A stretch of DNA of 64,000 nt from Heterocephalus glaber (taxonomy: Eukaryota; Chordata; Mammalia; Rodentia; Bathyergidae). The stretch spans positions 29,590,078 to 29,654,077 of the forward strand of contig NW_004624730.1 in the NCBI RefSeq assembly GCF_000247695.1, in the 5' to 3' direction. Of this stretch, positions 36,691 to 48,307 are shown piece after piece (the first letter of the stretch is position 1; every line of letters starts with the position of its first letter). The translations under genes were made by a program, and so were the position numbers. The notes beneath the pieces are model-generated. The model was not told the DNA's origin. It did not search any database and saw only the letters and a program-made list of their open reading frames with translations.

Positions 36691-36960
36691 GTTATGGTTG
36701 CCCTCCCACTATACATTGGCCACAGGGCAAATTGCAAAAGCCTCACCCATATGAGTCAGCTTACTCAGAGGAAATCCTCAAGATCAGACAGCCCTAAGGA
36801 AGGATCTAAAATATTATATTTTAAGGTTTTCCTTGTTCTTATTCCCTGCATCTATGATACCTCTTCTTCAGCCCATATCTACCTATTGTAACCTGATTTA
36901 CTAAAATTTAGTAACCTTCTGTACCCTTCTCCTATTGCCCTACGTCTTCAGCAGAAAATA

Positions 36961-37616
36961 TACTGGCCCCATGTTATCCAAGCTTTTATTTCCTGCAATT
37001 TCAGTTACTCATTTTCAACTGTGATCTGAAAATATTAAGTGGAAAATTCCATCAACAATTTATAAATTTTTAAATGTGCAGCATCCTCAGCACCAAGATA
37101 AAATAATAAGCTATCCCTCTTCATCCCACCAAAGACATGAATCATTTTTTTTCCCCAACATATTCATACTGTATTTGTATCCAGCCACTAGTCACCTAGT
37201 AGCCATCCCTATCAGATCAGCTGTGGTAGGATTACAGTGCTTGGATCAAGCAACCCTTATTTACTCAATAATTGCTACAAAGTGCAAGAGTAACATTGCT
37301 TGAAATTCTGGCATGGCAAAGAATAGCCATTTAGTGCTTCCTTTAAGGAAAAGATCTGGACTTTGTAAGGAAATGGAAGAAGGTATATATGGTGTTGGTC
37401 AAGATCTATAGTATGAGAACATAATGGAGGGCACTTGTTCTTTTTGTTAATCTCTTACTCTAATTACAAATTAAGTTTTATCACATGTATGTATGTATGA
37501 ATTAAAGAAAAATATAATATATAATGTCACATGTAAGACTTGGTACCATCTACAGTTTCAGACATCCCCTGAGGGGCTTGGAACCTCTTCCCAATAGATA
37601 AGAGGGCTGATGTGCA
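36961..37616 (+). mobile_element. Internally deleted Tigger (pogo-like) transposon
   Basis: Left part: 'actgtgatctgaaaatatta', 'agtggaaaattcca', 'agtcacctagtagcc' and 'cagtgcttggatcaagcaac', as in Tigger 5' regions. At about 37270 the transposase start is recognisable by 'acaaagtgcaagagtaac', but the ATG is ATT and stops follow. After about 37420 the sequence jumps to the 3' region ('cacatgtatgtatgtatg', 'ggtaccatctacagtttcag', 'gataagagggctgatgtgca'). Most of the roughly 2-kb coding region is gone. The ends are worn inverted repeats. Confidence 0.85.
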
Positions 37617-39408
37617 TTTTCTTGTGGCTTCTCTACAGCAGTCTGTTTAGACCTTTTTTTCTGGCCTGGATTCTGGCTAGTCATTTATCTATATCTTTAT
37701 TCCTGTTTTGATTGAAATTCTTTGAGGAAATAAAAAGACATAACTCATCATTGTCATCTCTCCAGTTAGAGCAACATGTAATAGTTAATCTAGAAAATAC
37801 TTGTTGAGGTCAGTGAAACTGAATTAATACTCAGAAGTTTTGAGTAAATCTGCTGAGCAGTTTGAAAAAGAACTTAATAAGAACCATCCTAGATTGTAAT
37901 CATTAAGTTACCTACTTGGTAGATGATATCTTTTAAATGTGTTATAAAGGATTTCTAGTAGCAGACAAATCAACATAGATCAATTGAATTCATTAACAGG
38001 TATACAATTCCTCACTGCTACTTGGAAAATTCCTCAGGTCCTGAAGCATTCGTTTTTACAATTATGTGAAGCTCAAAATGCTGGTGTCAAAGGAAAAAGA
38101 AAAGTGTGGTTAATTTTTATTTTAATTATTATTGATCAAATGATAAAACATTTCTTCCAGAATTGTCTCTCTAAACTCAGTATAAGGAAAGCTAGGAAGT
38201 GTTTACCAAGCTCAGATACTTAAAACCTACTCTAGGGGAAGAAAAGTCATTTAGTTGACATAATGACCACTTTGCACATTTAAGCTATGCTTAGCTTTAT
38301 GAAGCCATAAAAATATATGTACAGTTATATACTCATCTCTTGTTCTAAAACAACCACTATCAACTATGATTTGTAAGAGCTTTAAACATAAATGCTTTTC
38401 TAGGAGGACATATATACGATTTATATTGCTGAACTATCCCTCCCTAAGTGCTTCTTGAAGTCCATTTCCCCCATGACTTATGGCTTCTCAAATAGAATGG
38501 AAGCGCTATCGAACACTGTTAATGTAATTCTATTTTTAAAATATAAATTGAATTTTATTATTTGAATATGACCTGTCAAGAAACAAATGATTGCATAAAC
38601 TTTTATTTTTAACTAGGAATAAATATATTTACAATGATTATTCAACTTTAAGCATAAAAATCATCAATCTTTTAAATTAGAAGAGACCTTGACCATAGCT
38701 CAATGCTCCTCAGTAGAAACTCTCTGAGTGTACACTGCAAAGTATTGTAAAGTGACATAAGATTCCTCAATAAAGCATGCACATAATTTATAGTTTACAA
38801 AATGAATTTAAATAGTCATGATAGGAAAGCCCAGATTTGGAGATTAAATTTAGGGAGGTTGTTCTATCTCTGGGCAATTTTATATCTTCCTTTCTAATAT
38901 TTAACTAGGTATTAACATACAGTTTTCCAAAAGTTTCTCTCCTTTTTCTCCAACCTGAAGCACCAGTATCTGCCCTCCCCAATACATCGTGGAATTCCCT
39001 GCCTGTTTTTCAGCTCACACTATTTCAACACAACCTCACTTTGCTTCTTTCCATCAAACTAAGGCTACTTAATCCTAAGTGACAGCCAGAATCCCATGTC
39101 TTTTATAAAAGCCGTGTGGAGTATATCAGCATTCCATATGATCTGTGTATTATATGTCCCACCTATTCACTCAATAAGCCTTTGAACTCCTCACACTTTG
39201 CTACCTATGGTAAATTACATTCTCTGATCACAGCATTTTCAGCAGTGATTTTTTTCATCTGTGTTCCAGTGGCGTGCTGGAAGGTCACCTAAAGATCATT
39301 TTTCAGTTGGACAGGGTGATTGTGACACAGGGCTCTTCCTTTTCAATTCAAACTGTGTCACTTTTATCTGTTCGTTGTGAAGAACTTCTATGAACAAATA
39401 TACAGGTT
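37617..39408. other. No feature recognised
   Basis: About 1.8 kb of AT-rich, apparently single-copy sequence. 38940-39240 is less AT-rich and could be a very old L2 piece, but I cannot support it. Confidence 0.35.
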
Positions 39409-39417
39409 TCCACTGAT

Positions 39418-39444
39418 TTGCTTTGCTTTGCTTTGTTTTGTTTT
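39418..39444 (-). repeat. A-rich tail-like tract (minus strand)
   Basis: On the plus strand this is ttgctttgctttgcttt followed by gttttgttt. Its reverse complement is an A-rich (aaaac/aaagc) run like the tails of ID SINEs in this window. It directly precedes the first base of the 7SK pseudogene. Confidence 0.8.
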
Positions 39445-39690
39445 GAATGTGAAAGCGATCTTGCTGCAACATATGACACCCCATTGATCTCCAGGATTGG
39501 TCTGGCTGATCTGGTGGGCTAATTTGGTGTCCCTTCCTCCCTCATCGCTTCATGTGCATCCCTCTAAGCTGCATGCTTGGTCGCAGAGGTCAACTTTCCC
39601 CAATAGAGGAGGACTGTTCTTCCATCCAAGTTATAGAAGTAGTTCTGTTTCCCTGCTAGAACCTGCAAAGAAGCTGTCAAGGTCCACTGA
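39445..39690 (+). pseudogene. Rn7sk-ps: 7SK small nuclear RNA pseudogene, 3'-truncated
   Basis: 7SK is the Pol III RNA that holds P-TEFb inactive with HEXIM. This copy starts exactly at nucleotide 1 of 7SK (gaatgtgaaagcgatcttgc against GGATGTGAGGGCGATCTGGC). It follows the RNA for about 240 of its roughly 330 bases: 'accccattgatctccagg', 'ggctgatctgg', 'tcccttcctccctc', 'catgtgcatccctc', 'atagaggaggac', 'ccctgctagaacct' and 'gtcaaggtcca'. Many substitutions, mostly at CpG sites, and the lost 3' part mark it as a pseudogene. No proximal or distal Pol III promoter (TATA/PSE) is visible upstream. A 9-bp repeat, tccactgat, flanks the unit with its T-rich leader (39409-39417 and 39683-39691). Confidence 0.92.
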
Positions 39691-39894
39691 TATTCTTTAA
39701 AGCCTGAAAATTAAGGTTTCAATGAAAGAAATGACTAATAAACAGATAATTACAATTGGTTGTCATTATAACCCTATATACAATAAGGAAGGAAATGAGA
39801 GAGGTGAGATTTTTTAGATTGTCTCTGGGTAATTATTTCCTTCTCAGTTTTCTTGAAAGGTCCTCATTAACAGGCAACTTATATCCCCCAGTGT

Positions 39895-40100
39895 GATGTA
39901 AACCCATAAGCTCAGGGACTCTGTCCTTTTTGCTTACATTGCCAACCCCCTATATAGCAAAATCAGTACTTGGTACAATGTAAACATTGAATTATATTGG
40001 TTGAATACAGAAATGTTATAGATTATTTGCTACATTTTGACCACCATGGGCAATATACCTGCAATATTCATGACATATTGACAGATGAATAAATGAATTC
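39895..40100 (+). mobile_element. L2 3' end remnant
   Basis: 'taagctcagggactctgtcc', 'tttttgcttacattgcca', 'cagtacttggtacaatgtaa' and 'agatgaataaatgaatt' follow the order of the L2 3' UTR. Confidence 0.6.
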
Positions 40101-40896
40101 TACAAAGAGAAATGTCTTGTGTTAGACTTATTTCCACCTTGACTATTCTTTGTCCCTTCACATGAGAAATAGGCTTTAAAATGTCTAGAGGAAAAATATA
40201 GCATAAAGACAAAAACACAAGTCTTGGGTGGTTATGTTCTTTTTAAATATCTTATCTGAAAAGAATTTTTATATAAGGATGAAAATTGAATTTCCCTTTA
40301 ATTAGTATTTTTCTTCATGCATTCATTAGGTTAAATTGTTTATCTTAGTTTTGAGTTTCACTTTTAAAGATACTGTTGATAAAAAGAAATGAAAGCCAGA
40401 CATTTTTTTCAGAGATGATTTTTTATAGTATTATGAGAATTAGGAACTTATCCTTGCTTGAATGAGGTCAATGATACAGTTTTTAAATGTGTCAGGCAGA
40501 GCATGAATGACAAGGGACATCAGCAATGGGAGTACAAGTAGGAAGGAGTTTGACTGCATCCTTATCAGGAGACTGGGATAGCTATAGTTAGGAGAAAATT
40601 TCAGAAAGTTAAGCAGACACTAACAAGGAATGAGATGATCAATGTTTAGCCAAGGTGAAGAGAAATTGGTGATCACAATTAACCACTTACCAGTCAAATT
40701 ATTTAAATACAGGATGACAAAAAATTGCATTTTTCATTAATTCTTATGATAATATAACAGGAAATATAAACATGACAATTTTATCAATACAATTTTATTT
40801 AATACAAGAATGGACTGGTTGAAATGGTACTTGTCAGAGCCCCTCTCAGGATAGTCAGTAGGTTCTCAACATGCTGCCTGAGTGACAGGACTTTAA
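40101..40896. other. No feature recognised
   Basis: AT-rich sequence without a recognised repeat or coding frame. Confidence 0.35.
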
Positions 40897-40909
40897 CAAT
40901 ACCTTAACA

Positions 40910-41012
40910 GGGCTGGGGATTTAGCTCAGTGGTTTTGCTGTCTGCTGCGTGAGCGCAGGGACCTGAGTTCGATCCCTGGTACCAAAAAAAAAAAAAAAAA
41001 ACCAAAAAAACC
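40910..41012 (+). mobile_element. ID SINE with 13-bp target duplication
   Basis: GGGCTGGGGATTTAGCTCAG, B box (gagttcgatccc), 'tggtacc' and a long A tail with two C-containing interruptions. The flanks caataccttaaca at 40897-40909 and 41013-41025 are identical. Confidence 0.95.
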
Positions 41013-41025
41013 CAATACCTTAACA

Positions 41026-41787
41026 ACTACCTATTTCTAAAATGAATAAAATATTACTAATATATCATAACTACATCTAAAAAAGCAGGTGTGATCAGAG
41101 ATTTTTGAAGCATATTTTAGCTTTTTGGAAACAAATTTCCATGGCCTAAACACACGAAACATATTCAAGTTTGCTACAGAGCTTCAGAAATACACTATAT
41201 TTGAAGGAAGGTAGCCTAAACTATAAATCACACAGGTAGAAAAAGTTCATACCTGAAAGACTTCAACATCTACTTACTGGGTAAAAAACTGTTATCCTTG
41301 TAAAAGACTTTTTCACCTTGGTGTTTGTTTATTTGTTTGTCTATTTGTTTGTTTTGACAGTTTCTGGAACTGCAGACATTAATATGCAGGGCTTTTTCAG
41401 GCTCGACACCATCAACATTTGGGGTACGATGATTCTTTATGATGAGAGTTTCTCCAGAGCTTTGTAATATTTTGAGAAGCATCCCTGGTGTGATAGATGG
41501 CAACTAACTTCAAAGTAATACTAGGATTATTTCAGATAGCTCCTAGACTATTGAAACCAAAACAGGAACATTAATTAATTAAAGTAACTGTCTTTAAGCA
41601 ATTTAAACTTTTTTGTTATACTTTAGGTTTTCTTTCCCAAACATTATTACTAAGTGCACAAATTGAGCTAATGTTGTTATTTTAATATAGTAAACTTTAT
41701 AAATTTATGAGACATCATTCTATTCTGTGCTCCACATTGGTGTTTTATGACCTATAAAAATAAGATTGAGGTGAAAAATTAATATTT
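41026..41787. other. Unassigned; weak ORF on minus strand
   Basis: The minus frame 41270-41503 starts at TTG and contains PGMLLKILQSSGETLIIK and KALHINVCSSRNC. It has a less AT-biased composition than its neighbours but no family I know and no clear splice sites. A (gttt)n-like run lies at 41320-41355. Confidence 0.2.
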
Positions 41788-41803
41788 CATCTGAATATTC
41801 TTT

Positions 41804-41891
41804 TTTTTTTTTTTTGGTACCAGGGATCAAACTTGGGACCTTACACTTGCAAAGCAGGTGGTGGAACCACTGAGCTAAATCCCCAGCCCCA
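41804..41891 (-). mobile_element. ID SINE, minus strand, 16-bp duplication
   Basis: Poly(T), 'ggtaccagggatcaaacttg' and 'gagctaaatccccagcccc'. Identical flanks catctgaatattcttt at 41788-41803 and 41892-41907. Confidence 0.95.
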
Positions 41892-41907
41892 CATCTGAAT
41901 ATTCTTT

Positions 41908-42739
41908 ATAAGCAAAATAAATCCTATACATTTTAACTTCTTGAATTTCACTGGAATTTTAAATAAGAACTGTTAATAATTTTTAAAACTTTCTTAATCA
42001 ATTTTTAATAAAGTTCCAACTATGCCAAATTAGGAATTATAGTAGCTTAATTTTCATTCTATGAATAATTTACAATGCAAGAGGATCTAGTTGAAAACTC
42101 TTAGGCTCTTCTCAATAAACATTAAGTAAGTACTTACCAATGCAAAGCACAGGAGTAAATCAAAGCATGCAAATACAATGTCTTCTTTCTAAGGCCTCCC
42201 CATCTGAAATTTAACTGATTGCCAAATTTTCCAACTATTTCTTTTTTGTAAATTTTATGAATTCTGTGATCTGTTCTTACATATCTAGAGCTCAGTGATC
42301 AGTTCTTTCTTGCTGCAATTTCTTGGAGATAAAACTTATTTTTGTAGGTTTAAGAACTAAATTCCTTAACTGAAAAAGATTATTTTGCATTCAAGAACTT
42401 CATCTCTAACACTTCATTAGATGATTCACTTCAATTTTCACATAGTACCTGAAATGCAATAAATCAAAATTACCTTTAGCCCACTCTGTATTCCTTGAGT
42501 TTCTATAAAATAAGTATAACAGAATTTCTAGTATACCATGTTATGGGAAACAGAAATATTTTTATTACCCCACAGACTTGGTCTAATATGATTTATTGCA
42601 ATAATTATGTCTTGTCTCCCCAAATAAATTGTACTTTGCCTGTCATTCAAGGTACTTCTTAAAGTACACTAAATTTACCTTAATACTCTGTTTGATATAA
42701 ACTCAATCTAACATTCCACCTTTAGATAGTAAAACATTA
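41908..42739. other. No feature recognised
   Basis: AT-rich; nothing identifiable. Confidence 0.35.
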
Positions 42740-43375
42740 AGAGCAAGTTAAACTGAAACTATGAGAAGGAAGAAAAAAAGGTGAGAAAATTAATAAAATA
42801 GAAAAAATAGAAGAAAATCAATAAAACCAAAAGATGTATTTTTTAAATGAAAAATAAAATTGATAAACATCTGTCTATGTTGATGAAGGAAAGAAGAAAG
42901 AATATGTAAATTCCAACATCAGGAAGGAAAGAAGAAATAAACATGACAAAGGCTAAAGACACTAAAATGATAACAAAGAAATATGAAGAACTTTATGTCA
43001 ATAAATTTGACAACTGAGATGAAAGAAAAAAATTAATAATATAAATAATATATGAAAATTTCAAAATACCAAAACCAACATGAGAAGTGAAAACTTAGGA
43101 TAGGTCCTCATATAAAAAATAAATAAAATCATATCTATGATTATCTTGTAAACAAAAATCTATGCTTGGATGATTTTATTGAATAAGTTTACTAAACACA
43201 TCAGGATGATATAATCTCATTCCTAAAAAATGTTAACATTAAACAAAATATTGAGACACTGCATCTTACTATATATGCAATGAATCATGACAAGATTGCT
43301 TATCACAAAATTGAAGGCTGATATACAGTATATCTCAATGCATGTAATTCAACATAATAAAAAACTTTAAAAACC
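42740..43375 (+). mobile_element. Old L1 ORF2 remnant (linker to RT)
   Basis: 'aaaataaaattgataaacat', 'ccaacatcaggaaggaaaga', 'agaactttatgtcaataaat' and 'ttgacaactgagatgaaag' follow the L1 ORF2 segment before the RT, then 'ctgatatacagtatatctca' and 'atgcatgtaattcaacat' match a later RT part. Internal deletions and many stops. Confidence 0.7.
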
Positions 43376-43579
43376 CACACATATGTATGGTATGTAAATG
43401 CTATGTAAGTAGTTGTTGCACTGTATAGTTCAGGGAATGATGACAAGGAAAAATAGACAATACATTTCTGCAGCACATAGAAGCTGGAATTGCCCCATCC
43501 AGGAATCCAAGCAGCAACTTTGCTCAGCCTCAAAGACTACTCCAAAGCTTTAACTGACTCATTTTTAAAGAGGATATCT

Positions 43580-43805
43580 ATTAATCACTTTCCTACCCCT
43601 AGGACAAAATATCAGACACCTGCAATTTAAAGGAGGAGAGGTTTATTTTGACTCACAGTTTTAGAAGTTTTAGACCAAGGTTGGCTGTATCCAAAGTAGA
43701 ACTAGTCTAACACTTTATGATGTAATCATATCTGAAAATCCCACCTCTGAACACCTTATCAGAGAATGAGCAGTACAAAAATGGGGAACTGTTGGTCAAA
43801 GTCTA
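43580..43805 (-). mobile_element. MaLR-like LTR fragment, minus strand
   Basis: 'tcactttcctacccctagga', 'caaaatatcagacacctgca' and 'ggagaggtttattttgactc' are the reverse complement of the 3' end of a MaLR-type LTR similar in layout to the one at 58237. Only the terminal half remains. Confidence 0.6.
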
Positions 43806-43838
43806 CTATGTTTTAGTTAGACAAGACAAATAATTTTT

Positions 43839-45025
43839 TAATTAATTTTATTGGTACATTTTAGGTATACAATACAATGACATTCATCATTGGAAATTTT
43901 TACCTTTAAGTAATCGATCTTGGTTCTTATTTTTTCCCCATGCCCCTCCCCTCCCTTCAACCCCTCCACCCCTCCCTATTTACAAAGACTTTGTTTTCAT
44001 TTTTTCATTTTCTCATATTAATACCATTTCCTTCTTTCCTTTCCCCTAACCCTTCCACTTTCCCTTCCCCTTTGCCCCTTTTCTTCCTATTTCACATTAT
44101 CTATTATACCTTTTAATCCTTGTTTACACTTTCAGTTTCTCACACCAGAGAAACTATTTGGTATTTATTCATGTGTGTCCTATTTATTTCACTTAAGAGT
44201 ATCACCTCAATGTGCATCCATTTAGCTATAAATGTCTCTAAATTCTCATCTTTTATGGCTGAGTAGTACTCCATTTTATATTTTTTGAAAAAACACTTTT
44301 TCTTTATCCAGTCTCCAGTTAATGGGCAATTGGGTTGTTTCCAAGTTTTGGTTATTACAAACTGTGCTGCTATGAACATGGGTACATATATATCGCTGTG
44401 GTACGAGTCTTTTAATTCTTTTGGGAAGATCCCCAGCAGGAGAATAGCTGAGTTAAATGGGACTTGCAATCCTAGTTCTTTGAGGAATCGCCATACTGAT
44501 TTCCACAGGGGTTGCACCAGTTTACACTCCCACCAGCAGTGGAGCAGTGTTCCTTTTTCTCCACAGCCGCACCAGCATTTGTTATTGGTTAATTTTATGA
44601 TAGCAGCCATTCTTTCTGGGGTGAGGTGGAATCTCAGCATTGTTTTCATTTGCATCTCTCAGATGATCAATGCCGCTAAACTGGCTGGAAGGGAGGTTAG
44701 GTAGAACTCTTGAAGACATTGGCCTAGGGAAAGATTTTATGAACAAAAACCTTAATTGCACATGAACTAGCACAAACAACAAGTGGGATCTTTTATTAAA
44801 AAGCTTCTGTACAGCAAGAGAAACCACCAACAGTGTGAAGAAACAAACCACAAAGTGAGAAAAAATTTTCACCAGCTGTTCCTCAGAAAAAGGGTCTACT
44901 ATCTAGAATATATAAAGAACTTAAAAAAATCAGACCTCTCAAATTTAAAGATCCAATCCAAAAATGGGCATCTGAAATGAACAGACATTTCTCAAACAAA
45001 GAAGTAGAAATATCAAATAAACATG
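43839..45025. mobile_element. L1 with 5' inversion (twin priming)
   Basis: 43839-44674 is an L1 3' end on the minus strand (3' UTR plus ORF2 C-terminus). From about 44678 to 45025 the immediately upstream ORF2 segment lies on the plus strand ('ctcttgaagacattggccta', 'aagcttctgtacagcaagag', 'ctatctagaatatataaaga'). The parts meet with only about 10-15 bases of L1 missing. Identical agacaaataattttt repeats flank the whole unit (43824-43838 and 45026-45040). This is the classic product of twin-primed reverse transcription in one integration. Confidence 0.93.
44140..44655 (-). pseudogene. L1 ORF2p C-terminal fragment, 171 codons open
   Basis: Starts at an internal ATG and runs to the natural ORF2 stop without a break. 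It contains RFHLTPERMAAIIK, the cysteine-rich CWCGCGEKGTLLHCWWECK, WKSVWRFLKEL, TKTWKQPNCP and YKMEYYSAIKDENLETFIAKW, all hallmarks of the L1 C-terminal domain. The rest of ORF2 is absent or inverted, so it is a fragment. The lack of stops suggests a fairly recent insertion. Confidence 0.93.
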
Positions 45026-45040
45026 AGACAAATAATTTTT

Positions 45041-45739
45041 GAGGGATATTGCATGAAATAGTGACTATAGTTCCTAATAAGGTGTTGTATTTAAAACTTT
45101 CTAAGACAATAGGCTTCAAATATTTTTGCCAGATAAGAAGGCAATCGTTTGAGGAAATAACTACATTAACTAAATTGATTTACTCCTTGAGTATTGTAAA
45201 TTATATCAAAGCATCACTTTCTACATATATATAGTCTATATATATTTACAGTCTTCAATATTTTATGACTTTTTCCAAGAATAAAATTAACACAAATTAT
45301 GGTCAATAACTAATCATTTTAAATCCAAAATGGAGGCCTCAAATCTCACTGAAATTTTCCCATTATACTTTTAATTGTGAGCTGGAAGAGACATTAATGT
45401 TTTAATAATAATTGTCCTTGATACCTGATATTCTGAAATAAAAATTTCAATGATGGCCTAGAGGGGTGATGTAAAAAAAATACCACTGGGTAGAAAATTT
45501 AGAATTTGATTTATTTCTCTTCTTTTTCCTGTCCTTGCCTCTTCACTAGGAAGTATGTTTTATAGACAAATTTCTAGTTTTTTTTTTTATTTGGTTTTTG
45601 CAGTAACATAAAACATTGTAAGATACATGCTTGAGATTTTTTACAAAATAAAAGTATGACAAAAATAGAAATTAATTGTGGAAAGAGAATGTCAAGTAGA
45701 GGGAGGAATATTATATGTGATCATCATGTAGAGTATGGT
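45041..45739. other. No feature recognised
   Basis: AT-rich single-copy-looking sequence. Confidence 0.35.
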
Positions 45740-46080
45740 ATAATTACAAAACTATTAAAAAGCCAGAATGATTGAAAGACACTGAGAAGAACAATCAAAG
45801 ATGAACCTGGAAGATTAGATGAAGGCCAGGACAAGAAAAGCCTCAGGCAGTCTTATGAATAAGAGTATTCCAGAAACAACAGTAAGGTACCAAGGAGTTA
45901 ACTGAGTGAAGAATGACATAGTCCGGCTAGTGTTTGCCAGTATGAAACATGGAGAGACTAGTTAGGCGGCCACTGTAGCAATTCAAGAAGGAGCATTCAG
46001 AATATGATAATGGAGATTAAAGTAAATTTAGATAGATTAAGATATAGGGGTTAGATAGAGAAAGGCATGCTTGTTGGGCT
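45740..46080 (+). mobile_element. Ancient mammalian-wide repeat, unnamed
   Basis: 'gagactagttaggcggccac', 'tgtagcaattcaagaagg' and 'gaatgacatagtccggctag' recall a common ancient repeat segment ('gaccagttaggaggctattgcaataatcc'). The family, possibly L2-like, is uncertain. Confidence 0.4.
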
Positions 46081-47094
46081 CAAGAGTACCCAGGACTACT
46101 TTGCATGTTTTCCTCCTCTGTGGGTTGCTTTTTAAGAACTAGATCCATTTTGAAAGTTGCTAAGACTACTCAGGGCCAAGACCCAATCCTAGGCCTAATA
46201 ACAATTGGGTTCCTTTTTCAGCCCTTGTTTCTTCTTCATAGGGCTGATCTCTGCAGGCTGCATTTACTCAGCTCCTACTCTGGCTGACTTTGATAGGGTT
46301 CTGTGGACAGGAGGCCTTGATGGGACGGAAGGATGAAAGAAGTCATGGTAATTTTTCCCTTTCTCTACTTCTAGTGATGGCCATGCTTCCTATGACTCTA
46401 GTCCACATTGGATGGATCTCACAGTGTTTCTATCTTTCCTGCAGGGATTTTTGCTCTAAAAATCCATGAAGCTTCTCCCATCAACCTCCCAACCTTGAGT
46501 TGATAGTAGCTTTCTTCCCCTGCTAACTCCCAGGCTTCTGCAATATATACAGTTTGACACTGCAGCTCTCTCATCACTGTGTAACCAAATCCCCTATGTT
46601 TTAAATGCTTAGATTTCTATTTCTGTCATGTATGCTGCGTGATATAAGTTTTAAGTCCTGAATCTAGAACTAATAATTATAAAGGTTGAAGATCTACATT
46701 GCAGGTTTAGCTCCTTTTGCCCTTCCAGGTCAATTTAGAGGTACTCTTTATGGATTAAGGGAAAGAGTGTCATAAATTAAGCATTTAAGCTCTTTTTGTT
46801 CAACAAGCAGCTCTTTACTTCATAGTTCTTTCTTAATACTATGGAAATCCTTTAAAGAATAAAAGAGTCATTTTTTTTACACTCAAACAATAGAGAAGCC
46901 AATTTTTATGTTTTTTAAAATATTGTAGACTTATGATAGAGATTTCCCCCAATTGTGCAAGTAAGTATTCAGAATCAAATAGGCACTTCTTTAAAATTTT
47001 GGTGTCTGCCAAACTTACTATTAAAAATTGTAAATAAATATATAAAATAATAATTTTATCAAAATGTATGTTACTTTAAAAATCAACCTTTAAC
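46081..47094. other. Unassigned sequence
   Basis: 46080-46600 is moderately GC-rich and has the feel of an old LTR or UTR, but I cannot name it. The rest is AT-rich. Confidence 0.3.
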
Positions 47095-47225
47095 AAGTAC
47101 CTACTGAATGAGAGGCACAACTGCACAATTTATATAGTATTTTATTTCATTTCCCTTGCTGTCAAAGTAAAAAATTTAGAAACTGATACTCAGAGACTGA
47201 TCAGATTGCAGAAAGTCATCACAAT
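47095..47225 (+). mobile_element. Possible MIR remnant
   Basis: 'aagtacctactgaatgagag' and 'gcacaactgcac', then 'gaaactgatactcagagac', fit MIR order loosely. Confidence 0.4.
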
Positions 47226-47296
47226 ATTCCTAATGTCTCCCTTATGACCTGATGCTACCAATCTATTTTATTTTGGGTAGGCTTCAGATGAAATAT

Positions 47297-47319
47297 TGTG
47301 TGTGTGTGTGTGTGTGTGT
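47297..47319. repeat. (TG)n microsatellite
   Basis: Eleven uninterrupted TG units. Confidence 0.95.
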
Positions 47320-48259
47320 TTGGTCCAGTTAGCCAGCTATTAACTGAACATCAAAAGGAAATGACATATTAGATCATGGAACTTGAAGGAAAACAGTAAT
47401 ATTATAGTTGAAATATTTCAACATATGGAGGCAAAATGGAATTGCATAGGAGAATTAATATCACATTGAAAGGCAAAGATTTCCTCTATAACAAAGTCCA
47501 GCACATTGAGCAGATTGAAAGCATTTCTGAATCAGCCAGCTTTCTAAGTTTCATGAAAGAGAAAGCAATTCTGGCTAAAGTATTAAAATAAAATTTTCAA
47601 AGAAAATTGGTCTCATAAATCCACAGTAAGTCTAGTTTTTAAAACCGGTTTATTTAGATGAAGATAAACCTGATCAAATGCTCTATTAAGGAAGTATCAC
47701 TTCCATGGGGGGGAAGAGCATGACAGGTCTATTGTTTTGCCTTAGCAACACATTCCAGTTAAAGGGAGGTTAATAGTTTAGGGTCTATGAGCCAGGGAAC
47801 ATCAGGGTTATGTCTCAAGTTAACCACCCTCTTTAGAAACCACTATGGCATGGTCAAAACCTGTTATTAAACAGGTGTTTAATAACAAAATCTCAGATTC
47901 TCTAGGTGTCAACAAGTCTGACTCTTCACACACAAGAGCACACAGGAAGTTCTTGGTCCTCTGGGGGAGGACATTACTAAGGCAAGAAATGAAAGGAATC
48001 TCTACCAATCTGGACAGGTGGTCACTGAAACAACTAACAGTAACAAAATTAATCAATAGTAATGGCTAGTGCTCAGTCCTGTGAGACAGTTTTCTGTACT
48101 ACTCTTTACACCAAACTATTGTACTTAGGCAGGTACATTTCCATTTGATAGAAAGGGGAATGAAAGTACACAGGGTTTCAAAATTTTTTCAATGTTATTT
48201 GAGAAATGCAGTCCTAGCCATTGTGCTACACTGCCTCAAATAAACCATTCTGATCCTCC
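47320..48259. other. No feature recognised
   Basis: No repeat family seen. Overlapping short frames at 47820-48069 on both strands have no known features. Confidence 0.35.

Positions 48260-48305
<46 letters not shown>
48260..48305. repeat. (AAT)n microsatellite
   Basis: About 15 uninterrupted AAT units directly before a MIR. Confidence 0.97.
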
Positions 48306-48307
48306 GC

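Noticed and set aside
41270..41503. 77-codon minus-strand frame as a coding exon
   Set aside because: TTG start, weak candidate splice sites and no family. Left as unassigned.
44285..44704. 139-codon plus-strand frame
   Set aside because: It is the antisense shadow of the intact L1 ORF2 C-terminus on the minus strand.
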